A DNA stretch of 64,000 nucleotides from Mucilaginibacter sp. PAMB04168 (GCF_039634365.2 NZ_CP155079.2:2108001-2172000); one strand, 5' to 3'. Numbered from the stretch's first letter, positions 29,862 to 39,317 are shown. Numbers and translations: made by a program. Notes: generated from the letters alone by a model not told the origin.

Positions 29862-31322
29862 ATGAAAAAAAATGTTCCGTTCTATATTATAACTTTTTTA
29901 ATTGTTACGCCCTGTATGCTCTTTGCACAAAGTGTAAGAGATACAACAGCTACTAATTTAACCTTACAACAGTGCATAGATTTTGCATTGCGCAATCAAC
30001 CAGGCGTGCGCCAGGCCAATATTGATGAAGATATCAATGAGCGCGATATACGCATAAGCCTGGCCGCATGGTTACCACAAATCAACTCATCGGGCAGTTA
30101 CCAGCGTTATTTACAGCGTACCACTATAGGTACAGGCGCCAATGTAGGAACAGGTAATACAGGTAATACAGGTGCCGGGGGAGCTGGTACAGGCACAGGC
30201 GGTACCGGAAACGGTGGCACAGGAACTGGAACAGGCACAGGCGCTGGTACTGGGGGAGCAACCGGTGGTACGCAGCAATCTGCGTTAGCGCTGGCCAACA
30301 ATGTGTCTTCGTTAGGTGTGCAGGCCAGTCAGGTACTTTATAATAATGATGTGTGGCAAGCTTCAAAAGCATCCAAGTATTCACGCCAGTATTACAATCA
30401 GAATACGCAAAGTGTAAAAATTGATGTGGTAGCTAATGTTAGCAAAGCTTTTTTTGATGTATTGCTATCGCAACGCCAGCTGGATATTATTGAAGAAGAT
30501 ATAGCCCGGCTGCGTCGTAATTTAAGAGATGCCACATCACGTTACCAGGCTGGCGTTACCGATAAAATTGACGCCAAGCAGGCTACTATTGGCTTAAATA
30601 ATTCGCTGGCTACACGCAAGCAACTAACGGAGCAGGTTAACAGCCGGACAGCTTTTTTAAAGCAGCAAATGGGTTACCTACCGCAAAGACCATTAAACCT
30701 GCAGTTTGATTCGACCCGTTTAGAGCGCGAGATAGCCGTTGATACCAACCAGGTGCTTAATGTGAACAACCGCATAGAGTATAGCTTGCTCGAAACGCAG
30801 AAGAACCTGCAAAGCATTAATGTTAGTTATTACAAGTATGGTTTCCTGCCGTCACTATCGGCTGTGGGTTCTTACAATATGTTATACTTTAATGATAACT
30901 TTTCCAAGCTATACCGCGACGCCTTTCCAACCTCGCTGGTGGGTTTGAGCTTAAGCTTACCCATATTTCAAGGCGGACGCCGTTTGCATAACTTAAGCAA
31001 GGCGCGCCTGCAGGTGAAACGTGTTGATCTGGATTTGGAAAATACCCGCAATGCTATTAACACCGAATATGTGCAGGCTTTAGCCAATTATAAAAGCAAC
31101 TTCAGTAATTACCAGTTCCTGGGGCAAAACGTGGAGCTTGCTCGCGATGTTTATAAGGTAGTAAGCCTGCAATACCGCGAGGGTGTTAAAACCTATCTGG
31201 ACCTGATTGTAGCGCAAACCGATCTGCGTACCGCCGAATTGAATTATTATAACGCGTTATTCCAACTATTATCCAGCAAAATTGATTTACAGCGTGCGCT
31301 TGGAACACTGCCTGTGCGCTAA
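29862..31322 (+). CDS. TolC-family outer membrane efflux channel with Gly/Thr-rich insert
   Basis: This is the outer membrane component of a tripartite RND pump: 486 residues from the ATG at 29862, with a signal peptide ending LFAQS. The usual two OEP repeats are visible, with LTLQQCIDFALRNQPGVRQANID at the start and LSLPIFQGGRRLHNLSKARLQV in the second half. Between helices of the first repeat, about residues 88-138, lies a low-complexity stretch made almost only of Gly, Thr, Asn and Ala in GTG-type steps. It is absent from standard TolC proteins and probably forms a flexible loop. The MFP gene follows after 12 bases. Confidence 0.92.
   Translation: MKKNVPFYIITFLIVTPCMLFAQSVRDTTATNLTLQQCIDFALRNQPGVRQANIDEDINERDIRISLAAWLPQINSSGSYQRYLQRTTIGTGANVGTGNTGNTGAGGAGTGTGGTGNGGTGTGTGTGAGTGGATGGTQQSALALANNVSSLGVQASQVLYNNDVWQASKASKYSRQYYNQNTQSVKIDVVANVSKAFFDVLLSQRQLDIIEEDIARLRRNLRDATSRYQAGVTDKIDAKQATIGLNNSLATRKQLTEQVNSRTAFLKQQMGYLPQRPLNLQFDSTRLEREIAVDTNQVLNVNNRIEYSLLETQKNLQSINVSYYKYGFLPSLSAVGSYNMLYFNDNFSKLYRDAFPTSLVGLSLSLPIFQGGRRLHNLSKARLQVKRVDLDLENTRNAINTEYVQALANYKSNFSNYQFLGQNVELARDVYKVVSLQYREGVKTYLDLIVAQTDLRTAELNYYNALFQLLSSKIDLQRALGTLPVR
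30131..30283 (+). repeat. Low-complexity GGTAC/GGCAC-rich tract coding for Gly-Thr runs
   Basis: This in-frame degenerate tract is built from ACAGG, GGTAC and GGAAC-like units and encodes about 50 residues of Gly, Thr, Asn and Ala. Codon use varies between units, so it is an old or selected repeat and not a recent perfect expansion. Confidence 0.75.
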
Positions 31323-31334
31323 TCCATTTAATAT

Positions 31335-32516
31335 ATGATGAAAAATAGATATATCTTATCAGCCATCCCTTTAGCATTGCTGTTATGGTCGGGGTGTAAA
31401 AGTAAAGACAAAAATGCCGCAGCTGCAGCCCCACCGGCAACACCGGTTAATGTAACCGAAGCCAAAATAGTAAATGCTGTTTATTATGACCAGTACCAGG
31501 CTACCGTAGTAGCGCTGAGCAGTGTTGAATTGCGTGCGCAGGTAGCTGGTTTTATAACCGGTATATTTTTTAAAGAAGGTGAAGTAGTGCCTAAAGGAAA
31601 AGTACTGTATGAGATTGACCGACGTACATTTCAGGCGGCATATCAACAGGCCAGGGCAAATCTTTCGAGCGCGCAGGCCAATCTTGTACGTGCACAAAAA
31701 GATGCAGACCGGTATACCTTCTTGTTAAAGCAAGATGCTGTTGCCCGTCAAACTTATGATCAGGCAGTGGCTACACTGGCTACGGCACAAAGCCAGGTAG
31801 AGTCGGCCAGGGCGGGCGTTACTACGGCACAAACTAACTTATCATACTCGCAGATCCGTGCGCCGTTTACCGGCCGAATTGGTATTTCGCAGGTAAGGTT
31901 GGGTGCACAAATATCGCCCGGAACTACGCTGCTGAACACTATATCAAGCGAGCGACCTATCGGTGTCGACATTGTGATTAATGAGCAAAATGTAGATCGT
32001 TTTTATCACTTGCAAAAGAAAACTACCGACTCAACCTTCAGACTTAAGCTGAGCAGTGGCAATATGTATAACCAGCAAGGCAGCATTTACGCCATAGACC
32101 GTGGTGTTAACAGCCTTACAGGTTCCGTTAAAGTGCGTGTTAAGTTTCCTAATCCGCAGGATAGCCTTCGAGATGGGATGAGTGCGGTACTGAATGTATT
32201 GAATGATGAATCGGGCGATAAGATACAGATACCCTATAAAGCAGTAACAGAGCAGATGGGAGAGTTTTTTGTTTTTGTTGCGCAAGATACCATTGCCGAG
32301 CAGCGCAAAATTACCTTGGGTCCACGTGTTAATGCGAATGTAGTTGTCACCTCTGGCCTTAAAGAGGGAGAGAAGGTAATTACAGAAGGTTTTCAGCGCT
32401 TACGCGATAAAGGCAAAATCACATTGGGTATGCCGCCTGCACAAGGTGGCCCAGCCGGTGGTGCTCAGGGCAGCGGTGCAGGAGCTGGCAAAGCTGGTGA
32501 TAAACCGAAGCAGTAG
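31335..32516 (+). CDS. RND efflux periplasmic adaptor (HlyD/AcrA family) lipoprotein
   Basis: This is the membrane fusion protein linking the RND pump to TolC: 393 residues with a lipoprotein signal (ALLLWSGCKSKDKN). Lipoyl-like and hairpin regions follow (VELRAQVAGFITGIFFKEGEVV, YEIDRRTFQAAYQQARANL, AVARQTYDQAVATL), then the beta-barrel part (IRAPFTGRIGISQVRLGAQI). The C-terminus is a disordered Gly/Ala/Pro/Lys tail (PPAQGGPAGGAQGSG). ATG codons at 31335 and 31338 are equivalent starts. It lies 12 bases after tolC and is followed by a 163-base spacer before the pump gene. Confidence 0.94.
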   Translation: MMKNRYILSAIPLALLLWSGCKSKDKNAAAAAPPATPVNVTEAKIVNAVYYDQYQATVVALSSVELRAQVAGFITGIFFKEGEVVPKGKVLYEIDRRTFQAAYQQARANLSSAQANLVRAQKDADRYTFLLKQDAVARQTYDQAVATLATAQSQVESARAGVTTAQTNLSYSQIRAPFTGRIGISQVRLGAQISPGTTLLNTISSERPIGVDIVINEQNVDRFYHLQKKTTDSTFRLKLSSGNMYNQQGSIYAIDRGVNSLTGSVKVRVKFPNPQDSLRDGMSAVLNVLNDESGDKIQIPYKAVTEQMGEFFVFVAQDTIAEQRKITLGPRVNANVVVTSGLKEGEKVITEGFQRLRDKGKITLGMPPAQGGPAGGAQGSGAGAGKAGDKPKQ

Positions 32517-32531
32517 CGCCAACAAAACATA

Positions 32532-32619
32532 TTTGTCATTTCGGGCATAGACTAGAAATCTTTCTGGAGCGGTTAATTGATTGATTAAAGAGACCGCTCA
32601 ACAAAGTTTAAGATGACAA
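32532..32619. repeat. Intergenic imperfect inverted repeat between MFP and RND genes
   Basis: Outer arms TTTGTCAT (32532-32539) and ATGACAAA (32612-32619) and inner arms GAGCGGT (32567-32573) and ACCGCTC (32593-32599) would fold into a long stem. The wording (TTTGTCATTTC...GAAATCTTTCTGG) resembles a dispersed intergenic repeat that I recall from Pedobacter and Mucilaginibacter genomes. It may limit or stabilise read-through into the pump gene. Confidence 0.6.
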
Positions 32620-32679
32620 AACGGAGTTCATACTCCATAGAGTTTCGAGCCTTTGGGCTAAAGCAAATAAAGAGAACTA

Positions 32680-35600
32680 ATGATTGCAGATGTATTTATA
32701 AAACGGCCCGTTACCGCTATCGTTATATCGATAGTTATAGTTGTAGTGGGTATACTGGCCATAATGAGCCTGCCTATAGGGCAGTATCCTGATATTACGC
32801 CGCCAACGGTACAGGTTACCGGTAACTATACCGGAGCTGATGCCTTAACGGTGGAGCAAACAGTGGCTACGCCGGTTGAGGTGCAGGTAAACGGTACGCC
32901 GGGCATGACCTACCTGCAAAGTAACAGTACCGGCAATGGCCAAATGAGCATGACGGTAAACTTTGAAGTAGGTACCGATATTAACATTGCCGCGCTCGAC
33001 GTGCAGAACCGCGTTAGTATTGCACAACCAACCTTACCGCAAGAAGTACAGCGTTTAGGCTTAACCGTACGTAAACGTAATCCCAGCATCCTGATGCTGG
33101 TGGCTATGTACTCGCCTAAAGGCTCGCACGATGTAACCTTTGTAGATAACTATACCAACGTTTTTGTACGCGATGCCTTGTTGCGTACAAAAGGAGTGGG
33201 CGACGTATTCACCCGTGCGGATGATTTTAGTATGCGTATATGGCTAAAGCCTGACAAGCTGGCCTCATACGGTATGACAGCAGGTGAGGTAACAGCTGCT
33301 TTGCAGGAGCAAAACGTACAGGTAGCTGCAGGTACTGTAGGTGCACCGCCAGCCATGAACGGGCAAACGTTTGAGTATACGGTATTAACCAGGGGGCGTT
33401 TAGCCAAGCCCGAGGAGTTTGAAAATATCATTGTACGTACACAGCCCAATACAGGTGCTTTGGTGCATTTAAAAGACGTAGCACGTGTACAATTAGGTAA
33501 ATTTAACTATACCGGTAACTCTTTTGTGGATGGCAAACGGGCGTCATACCTGCTGGTATACCAGGCGCCTAACAGTAACTCACTGGAAACTGCCGAAGGT
33601 GTTTATGCCACTATGGATCAGTTAAAGAAAACCTTCCCGGCTGATATTGATTATGTGGTGCCTTTTGAGTCGATAACAGTTGTTAAAGTATCTGTTGAGG
33701 AGGTAATTCACACTTTGGTTGAGGCGTTAGGGTTGGTAATTATTGTAGTGTTCCTGTTTCTGCAAAGCTGGAGAGCTACCTTGATCCCTGTACTGGCTAT
33801 TCCGGTATCTATTATCGGTACGTTCATCTTCTTTATACCACTTGGTTTTACCATCAATACTTTAACCTTGTTTGGGTTTGTACTGGCCATTGGTATTGTG
33901 GTGGATGATGCCATTGTGGTGGTAGAGGCCGTGCAGCATTATATGGACGAGGAAGGGCTTTCGCCGCGTGAAGCTACAGAGCATGCGATGCGCGATATAT
34001 CTGCACCGGTTATTGCCATCGCCTTAATTTTGGCGGCAGTGTTTGTGCCGGTGGGTTTTGTGCCGGGTATAGTTGGGCGTTTGTATCAGCAATTTGCTAT
34101 CACTATTGCTATTTCTGTATTAATCTCCGCTTTTGTAGCTTTATCACTAACCCCGGCGTTATGTACTCTTCTTTTAAAACCACACAAGATCGACGAAAAC
34201 TCTAAAGGTTGGCTAGACAGATTTTTTTATAAGTTCAATACCTGGTTTGGCCGTGTTACCAATAAATACGGCAGAGGCGTTGACAAGAGCATTAAAGCCT
34301 CTAAACTGGTTATGATATTGTTAGTGTGCGTCATTGTTGGTACGGTGTTTTTGTTTAAAGGTAAACCATCGGGCTTTTTGCCTATTGAGGATGAAGGCCG
34401 TATTTATGTGACCTACGATTTACCTGAAGGTTCATCAACCCAGCGAACTGTTGACATGCTAAAACGCATGATGAGCACACTGGACAGCATCCCTGGTATA
34501 GGTCATTACGCCGCTTTAGGTGGATTGAATGCGGTGAACTTTGCCAGTAAATCAAACAGTGCAACCATATTTGTGCAGCTGAAACCTTGGGATGAGCGTA
34601 AGGGCGATGGAGAAAACGCCACAGGTATTGTGGCCACGCTGCAGCAAAGGCTGGCTAAATATAAAGAGGCAAGCGTAGTCGTAATTCAGCCGCCGGCTAT
34701 TCCGGGTTTAGGTAATACCGCCGGATTCTCTTTTATATTTGAGGAAAAGCAGGCAGGTGGTGACATCAAAACGTTTGAGAAAACATTGCAGGGCTTTATT
34801 GCCGAATTAGGCAAGCGTAAAGAAATTGCCCGTTCGTTCTCGTTTTTTACTGCGCGTACGCCAGCGTATCAATTAACAGTAGACCGCGAGAAGGCCAAAC
34901 GCCTGGGTGTACAAATCTCCGATATCAACAACGCTATACAAACCTACCTGGGTAGTGCTTATATAAATGACTTTACCATTTACGGTCGTAACTTCAGAGT
35001 GGTGGCACAGGCCGATACGTCTTACCGTACAAGTATACAAAACCTGGGTCAGTTCTTTGTGCGGAACTCAGCTGGTACCATGGTGCCGCTGAGTACCTTA
35101 ACCTCTTATAAAATTATAGAGAACGCGCCTTTAATATCGCATTATAACCTGTTCCGTTCGGCAGAGGTAAACGGTAGTCCGGCGCCGGGTTACAGTAGCG
35201 GCGACGCTATACGGGCTTTGCAGGAAACGGCAGCACAGTACTTGCCCGAAGGTTACGGATATGAATTTTCGGGCTTGAGCCGCGAGGAGATGCTATCCGG
35301 ATCTAAAACGGTTTACATTTTTGCCTTATCTATAGGCTTCGTATTCTTGTTTCTGGCGGCCTTATATGAAAGCTGGTCGGTTCCGTTTTCAGTACTGCTG
35401 TCCGTACCTTTAGGCGCTTTCGGGGCTATCCTGTTCCTTACCTTCCTGCCATCGTTAACCAATAACGTTTATGCACAAATTGGTTTAATTACGCTCATTG
35501 GTCTATCGGCAAAGAACGCAATTTTGATTGTGGAATTTGCCAAGGAGCGGGTGGATGCGGGGCACGAATTGGAAGAATCTATCCTTGAGGCGGTGCGCCT

Positions 35601-35862
35601 GCGTTTGAGGCCAATTATTATGACCTCGCTGGCGTTTATTCTGGGTGTAGTGCCATTAATACTGGCCTCCGGTGCCGGTGCCGAGGCTCGTAAAACTATT
35701 GGCTGGACCGTATTTGGTGGTATGCTTGCAGCTACTTCCATGGCTATATTTATTGTGCCAGTGCTATATTATTTAATTACCAAGTTGGCATACGGTAAAG
35801 AAAAACTAGCCGAAATGCAACGTAACCGCGACGATAAAGGCAAAGCATTGCCTGAGGCATAA
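32680..35862 (+). CDS. RND-family multidrug efflux pump, AcrB/HAE1 type
   Basis: This is the inner membrane proton-driven pump of 1060 residues. It starts MIADVFIKRPVTAIVISIVIVVVGILAI as AcrB-type proteins do. The porter region has GQYPDITPPTVQVTGNYTGA. The fourth helix contains GIVVDDAIVVVEAVQ, holding the paired Asp residues of the proton relay. The C-terminal half repeats the fold (LIGLSAKNAILIVEFAKE, MTSLAFILGVVPLILASGAG). It forms one operon with tolC and MFP and is closed by a terminator. Substrates cannot be predicted. The shared upstream region with the sphingolipid operon may be coincidence. Confidence 0.96.
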   Translation: MIADVFIKRPVTAIVISIVIVVVGILAIMSLPIGQYPDITPPTVQVTGNYTGADALTVEQTVATPVEVQVNGTPGMTYLQSNSTGNGQMSMTVNFEVGTDINIAALDVQNRVSIAQPTLPQEVQRLGLTVRKRNPSILMLVAMYSPKGSHDVTFVDNYTNVFVRDALLRTKGVGDVFTRADDFSMRIWLKPDKLASYGMTAGEVTAALQEQNVQVAAGTVGAPPAMNGQTFEYTVLTRGRLAKPEEFENIIVRTQPNTGALVHLKDVARVQLGKFNYTGNSFVDGKRASYLLVYQAPNSNSLETAEGVYATMDQLKKTFPADIDYVVPFESITVVKVSVEEVIHTLVEALGLVIIVVFLFLQSWRATLIPVLAIPVSIIGTFIFFIPLGFTINTLTLFGFVLAIGIVVDDAIVVVEAVQHYMDEEGLSPREATEHAMRDISAPVIAIALILAAVFVPVGFVPGIVGRLYQQFAITIAISVLISAFVALSLTPALCTLLLKPHKIDENSKGWLDRFFYKFNTWFGRVTNKYGRGVDKSIKASKLVMILLVCVIVGTVFLFKGKPSGFLPIEDEGRIYVTYDLPEGSSTQRTVDMLKRMMSTLDSIPGIGHYAALGGLNAVNFASKSNSATIFVQLKPWDERKGDGENATGIVATLQQRLAKYKEASVVVIQPPAIPGLGNTAGFSFIFEEKQAGGDIKTFEKTLQGFIAELGKRKEIARSFSFFTARTPAYQLTVDREKAKRLGVQISDINNAIQTYLGSAYINDFTIYGRNFRVVAQADTSYRTSIQNLGQFFVRNSAGTMVPLSTLTSYKIIENAPLISHYNLFRSAEVNGSPAPGYSSGDAIRALQETAAQYLPEGYGYEFSGLSREEMLSGSKTVYIFALSIGFVFLFLAALYESWSVPFSVLLSVPLGAFGAILFLTFLPSLTNNVYAQIGLITLIGLSAKNAILIVEFAKERVDAGHELEESILEAVRLRLRPIIMTSLAFILGVVPLILASGAGAEARKTIGWTVFGGMLAATSMAIFIVPVLYYLITKLAYGKEKLAEMQRNRDDKGKALPEA

Positions 35863-35880
35863 GAAACCATCAGTCTGCAA

Positions 35881-35914
35881 AAAAAGCCACTGCAAATATT
35901 GCAGTGGCTTTTTG
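35881..35914 (+). terminator. Terminator of the efflux operon
   Basis: GCCACTGC (35886-35893) pairs with GCAGTGGC (35901-35908), with AAAAA before and TTTTTG after, 19 bases downstream of the RND stop. Confidence 0.9.
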
Positions 35915-36271
35915 TTTATATACCTTTTTCTTACAGTTAAATAATAGCCGCCGTTGGTGTATATTAGTGTGTATATATAGGTACGAGGGCTTTTTTGATA
36001 TAAAAGTGTGTGTTAACTGTTGGCTTTGTAAACCGCAAAGCGATAATTTAGCAAATAACAAAAAGCGTTAATAATGCGTGCTTCATTTTCAGGGAAGTAT
36101 TTTAAATTATAACAACATTGCTTAAGACAAGCACCGACAGAACTAATAATAAAGTACCGAAAACAAATGGCGCTAACCCCGAGTAATAAATGGCATAAGC
36201 TAAGGGGGGTATTATGCGGTAATAAGCTTTATTATGATTGAAAGTATACCTTTCATTGTTTAGAAAACTTT
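35915..36271. other. Gene-free stretch between efflux terminator and mannanase
   Basis: This A/T-rich sequence has no protein-like frame on either strand. The 63-codon minus-strand frame at 35870-36061 runs through the terminator and has no protein character. I see no clear terminator for the minus-strand mannanase gene. Confidence 0.35.
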
Positions 36272-37567
36272 TTATTTCTTAGTATAGCTCCTTATCACTT
36301 TCCAGGTACTGTCATCGGTATTAAATACGGCGTTTAAACCTTGTTCTTCTTGCGGTGGGTCGCCGGTATAATCATCACCGGGTTTCCACCAGTATTTTTG
36401 CTCTGGCTTGGCTCTGGCTGTGCCACCTACGGCCCAAAAGTTAGCGCCATTTATAACGCCCTGTTTTTGTACGCTGCTTTGCCATATGGAAAAAACGAAA
36501 TGGTAATATTTATCACGCCATAAGGTGCTGGATGTTGGATCGAAGGAATGCAGATCGCGTGGCAAACCAAACTCTTCGATAACTAATGGTTTGTTCAGCT
36601 TTTCGGCTATGGTTACATGCCGATCAATGTAGTCCTTCGTATTTTTGAGTACATCGTTGAAGCCAACGCTAATGGATGTATCCTTAAACCAATTCCAGTT
36701 TTTGGGCCAAATATGTATGGTCAGATAATCAATGCCCGGTAAACGATTTGCATTTTCATAAACGGTCCTATCCATATCGGAAGCAATATCGCCCTCGCTC
36801 CCAATAGTAACCAGGTGGTTTCTGTCCAAGCCCTTTATCAAATTGGAGGTACGGGCTATCCAGTCTATATATTTGTCGTTATTGGCAGCCATCATAGGGC
36901 GGGGTTCGTTTGCCAATTCCCAAGCCATAATAGCCGTATCATCTATATACTTTTTATTGGTGTAAGTATTGGTGCGCGTTACCAGATGCTTTATGTAAGC
37001 GTTCAAGTCGTTTTGGCAGGGAAGGCAGTTGTAAAATTGGGTAGTATAGGCCTTATTCTTATCCCAGCTATAATTTTCTGTTTGTGGGAGAGGGCCCTGG
37101 CCGTAGCCATTCCATTGCAGGTATTGGTCAAGGCCACCGCTCCATTGCCAATTGTTGGTTAAATACAAAATGGCAGTCATATGTCTTTTACCCATTTGCT
37201 GTAAAAGGTAATCCAGGCCTTTTAATACTTCTTCATTATAGCTTTGCTGTTTAGGTTGTGCAGTTTCGGCTACGCTGTAATAGTAGCTGCCCGGCTCACC
37301 TTCTGAACCAGCCAATACACGCAGGTTGGTAACGCCATTTTGCTTCAGAAAGTCCAGCTCCTGTATTAAACGTTGTTTGCCAGCCTCACCTTTAACAGCG
37401 CTCAATAAACCGCCATACCAATAATTGCCGCCGATGTAAGTATAGAGGACGGCGCCACGATAAAATTGGTGTCCTTTAACCTTAACAAAACTGTTTTGTG
37501 CAACAACATGACAGTTGATGCATGCAATTGCGACCAAAAGCAGAATGATCTTAACAGATTTTAACAT
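36272..37567 (-). CDS. GH5_7-like endo-beta-1,4-mannanase, secreted
   Basis: The 431-residue exported protein (signal MLKSVKIILLLVAIACINCHVVAQ) is a glycoside hydrolase of clan GH-A. The early block GNYWYGG followed by TNLRVLAGSEGEPGS is typical of the beta-mannanases in GH5 subfamily 7. WELANEPRP (216-224) carries the acid/base E221. VIEEFGLPRD (329-338) carries the nucleophile E332. Two Cys (CLPC, 181-184) are close together. It is transcribed alone, about 29 kb from the SusC/SusD locus and not linked to it. Mannan as substrate comes from family resemblance. Confidence 0.88.
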   Translation of the reverse strand: MLKSVKIILLLVAIACINCHVVAQNSFVKVKGHQFYRGAVLYTYIGGNYWYGGLLSAVKGEAGKQRLIQELDFLKQNGVTNLRVLAGSEGEPGSYYYSVAETAQPKQQSYNEEVLKGLDYLLQQMGKRHMTAILYLTNNWQWSGGLDQYLQWNGYGQGPLPQTENYSWDKNKAYTTQFYNCLPCQNDLNAYIKHLVTRTNTYTNKKYIDDTAIMAWELANEPRPMMAANNDKYIDWIARTSNLIKGLDRNHLVTIGSEGDIASDMDRTVYENANRLPGIDYLTIHIWPKNWNWFKDTSISVGFNDVLKNTKDYIDRHVTIAEKLNKPLVIEEFGLPRDLHSFDPTSSTLWRDKYYHFVFSIWQSSVQKQGVINGANFWAVGGTARAKPEQKYWWKPGDDYTGDPPQEEQGLNAVFNTDDSTWKVIRSYTKK

Positions 37568-37744
37568 TAGGATGATGTTTGGCTAACTAGTGAAAGATAA
37601 AGATAAGAAAGTGAACTGAAAATCAGTATGATGGTTGATGTGGCCCGGTAGGGAGAAATTGAGAAACTGTTCAAAATCGTTGGTAAAAATGGCAGTTGAG
37701 TAAGCAAATTACCCGAATGGCAAAGTATTTGATAAGGGCACTGT

Positions 37745-37758
37745 GTACAATTTTGTAC
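37745..37758. promoter_or_regulatory. Inverted repeat upstream of OMP gene, possible operator
   Basis: GTACAA (37745-37750) and TTGTAC (37753-37758) form a perfect dyad with a two-base centre, 40 bases before the ATG of the beta-barrel gene. No regulator is adjacent. It may be an operator or chance. Confidence 0.3.
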
Positions 37759-37798
37759 GTGATTTTAAAATTTCACACAAATCTAAGAAAACACAATT

Positions 37799-38383
37799 AT
37801 GAAAAATTTGACAAAAGTTATAGCAGCTGCATCGTTTGCCGTTGCCACTTTATTTGCATCAAACGTTGTTAAGGCACAATCTACAACCCCTCCAAACGCC
37901 TGGAGATTCGGTATCGGTTTAGAGGGTGGTGTACCGGTTGGCGATGTACGTGAGCTTACTAAGGCTATGGCGGGTGCTACTGCCAGATTACAGTATGGTG
38001 TAGGTAACAGTGTAGCCCTTACATTAACTTCTGGTTATTATCACTTGTTCGGTGCTGATGCTGTGAAGATTGCTGGCAATAACAATGATATCAGCTACAA
38101 ATCAATGGGTGTTGTGCCTGTGAAATTTGGTATCAAAGCTTACGCTGGTGGCGGTTTCTACGTACAAGGTGAAGTTGGTGCCGGTTTCGAAACTTCAGTT
38201 TTCGGAGCAATTAAAGGTCAGAATGTTGAAGGTTTTGATAAAAACACTAAATTAATTCTTGCTCCAGGTATCGGTTATTCATGGACTAATGTTGATCTGG
38301 GCGTTCGTTACGAGCGTTTTTCTGGTCAAAATGCTAACTACGGTATGGTTGCAGCCCGTTTAGCTTACGGCTTTAAATTATAA
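37799..38383 (+). CDS. Small outer membrane beta-barrel protein
   Basis: The 194-residue protein has a signal peptide ending SNVVKAQ. It shows alternating hydrophobic and polar strands (WRFGIGLEGGVPVGDV, SVALTLTSGYYHLFGAD, FYVQGEVGAGFETSVFG, DLGVRYERFSG) and a C-terminal RLAYGFKL, typical of the PF13568/OMP_b-brl_2-like barrels of eight strands. Role unknown; such proteins are abundant structural porin-like proteins. It is related to the next gene but ends in its own terminator, so the two are separate transcripts. Confidence 0.8.
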   Translation: MKNLTKVIAAASFAVATLFASNVVKAQSTTPPNAWRFGIGLEGGVPVGDVRELTKAMAGATARLQYGVGNSVALTLTSGYYHLFGADAVKIAGNNNDISYKSMGVVPVKFGIKAYAGGGFYVQGEVGAGFETSVFGAIKGQNVEGFDKNTKLILAPGIGYSWTNVDLGVRYERFSGQNANYGMVAARLAYGFKL

Positions 38384-38407
38384 TTAATTTAACAACTAAA
38401 AACTAAA

Positions 38408-38441
38408 AATGGCCTTCCGGTTTCGGAAGGCCATTTTTTTT
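38408..38441 (+). terminator. Terminator after first OMP gene
   Basis: ATGGCCTTCCG and CGGAAGGCCAT pair around a four-base loop (38409-38433 core) and are followed by eight T, 25 bases after the stop. Confidence 0.93.
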
Positions 38442-38635
38442 GATTTGTGTATCAAAATGTGGTATAAAATGTGAAATATGGCTTTTTGTTAGTATTTGCA
38501 TATAAACACATACTTTTTTGATAATATTCTAATTTGTAGTTACAATTACAATATTTTCTTCAATAAGTGTATTTATTTTATGTAAATGTTAATTATTAAG
38601 ATTATATTCGTGAAGTTATTTTATCACATGTGGCC

Positions 38636-39190
38636 ATGAAAAAATCTTTGCTTTTACTTGCTATAATAGCTGCTCTTTTTTGTTCAACCATTGTTAAAGC
38701 GCAGCTATTAGGTAATAACGAACGTTATAGCCAATACTCAAATCACATTAATGTGGGTATAGATGGTTTTTATAACATGAACCCCGGCAGTAAAACCTAT
38801 AAACCAGGTGTTGGTGCTTCGTTAAAGTATCAATATGATGTTACACAAAACTTAGGTCTTACATTAGGTGTAGGTTACTTTGTAATTCCTGCTAATACTA
38901 CTGTATCAAGGGTTGCAGCTTTAAGACAAGATTTAAAATTAATGCCATTAAGGTTAGGTGCTAAGGCGTACTTTTTACCAGAGTTTTATTTAGGTGGAGA
39001 GGTTGGTGTAGCATATGCTGATCCTTATATCGATGCCAGAACCAAATCTCACTTTAGCAAATTCCTGGCCCCATCAGTTGGTTATGAAACCAACCACCTC
39101 GATTTTTCGTTCCGGTACGAGAACGTGAATCACCAGGATGATTATGTAAGCTTTATTGCTCTGCGTATAGCTTATACCTTCAACTTCTAA
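38636..39190 (+). CDS. Small outer membrane beta-barrel protein, paralog
   Basis: The 184-residue protein starts at the ATG at 38636 (MKKSLLLLAIIAALFCSTIVKAQ signal); a GTG two codons earlier is in frame but unneeded. The mature part has barrel strands like its neighbour (HINVGIDGFYNM, GLTLGVGYFVIP, KAYFLPEFYLGGEVGVAY, DFSFRYENVNHQDDYVS) and ends FIALRIAYTFNF. Both proteins share the R(Y)E strand and the C-terminal LAY/IAY-F signature, so they look like an old duplication. It has its own upstream A/T-rich region and terminator. Confidence 0.78.
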   Translation: MKKSLLLLAIIAALFCSTIVKAQLLGNNERYSQYSNHINVGIDGFYNMNPGSKTYKPGVGASLKYQYDVTQNLGLTLGVGYFVIPANTTVSRVAALRQDLKLMPLRLGAKAYFLPEFYLGGEVGVAYADPYIDARTKSHFSKFLAPSVGYETNHLDFSFRYENVNHQDDYVSFIALRIAYTFNF

Positions 39191-39213
39191 AAGAGGGCAC
39201 CTAGAAAATATTT

Positions 39214-39246
39214 AAGCCTTAGCAGTATATATGCTAAGGCTTTTTT
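39214..39246 (+). terminator. Terminator after second OMP gene
   Basis: AAGCCTTAGCA (39214-39224) and TGCTAAGGCTT (39232-39242) form a perfect 11-base stem, running into TTTTTT. Confidence 0.92.
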
Positions 39247-39277
39247 AATGGATATAATTTTCATTTGAAATTATACT

Positions 39278-39317
39278 AAAACAGAATGCCAGACTATTTA
39301 GCCTGGCATTCTGTTTT
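39278..39317 (-). terminator. Terminator of the aspartate aminotransferase gene
   Basis: A perfect 15-base inverted repeat has arms 39278-39292 and 39303-39317 with a 10-base loop. It has A-run and T-run edges on both sides and lies 24 bases beyond the minus-strand stop. Confidence 0.88.

Noticed and set aside
30107..30301. Minus-strand Pro/Val-rich frame
   Set aside because: It is the antisense of the Gly/Thr tract in the TolC gene and only reflects its low complexity.
37569..37798. Link of the mannanase and the OMP pair as one glycan locus
   Set aside because: The genes are divergent, each with its own signals, and no SusC/SusD pair is nearby.
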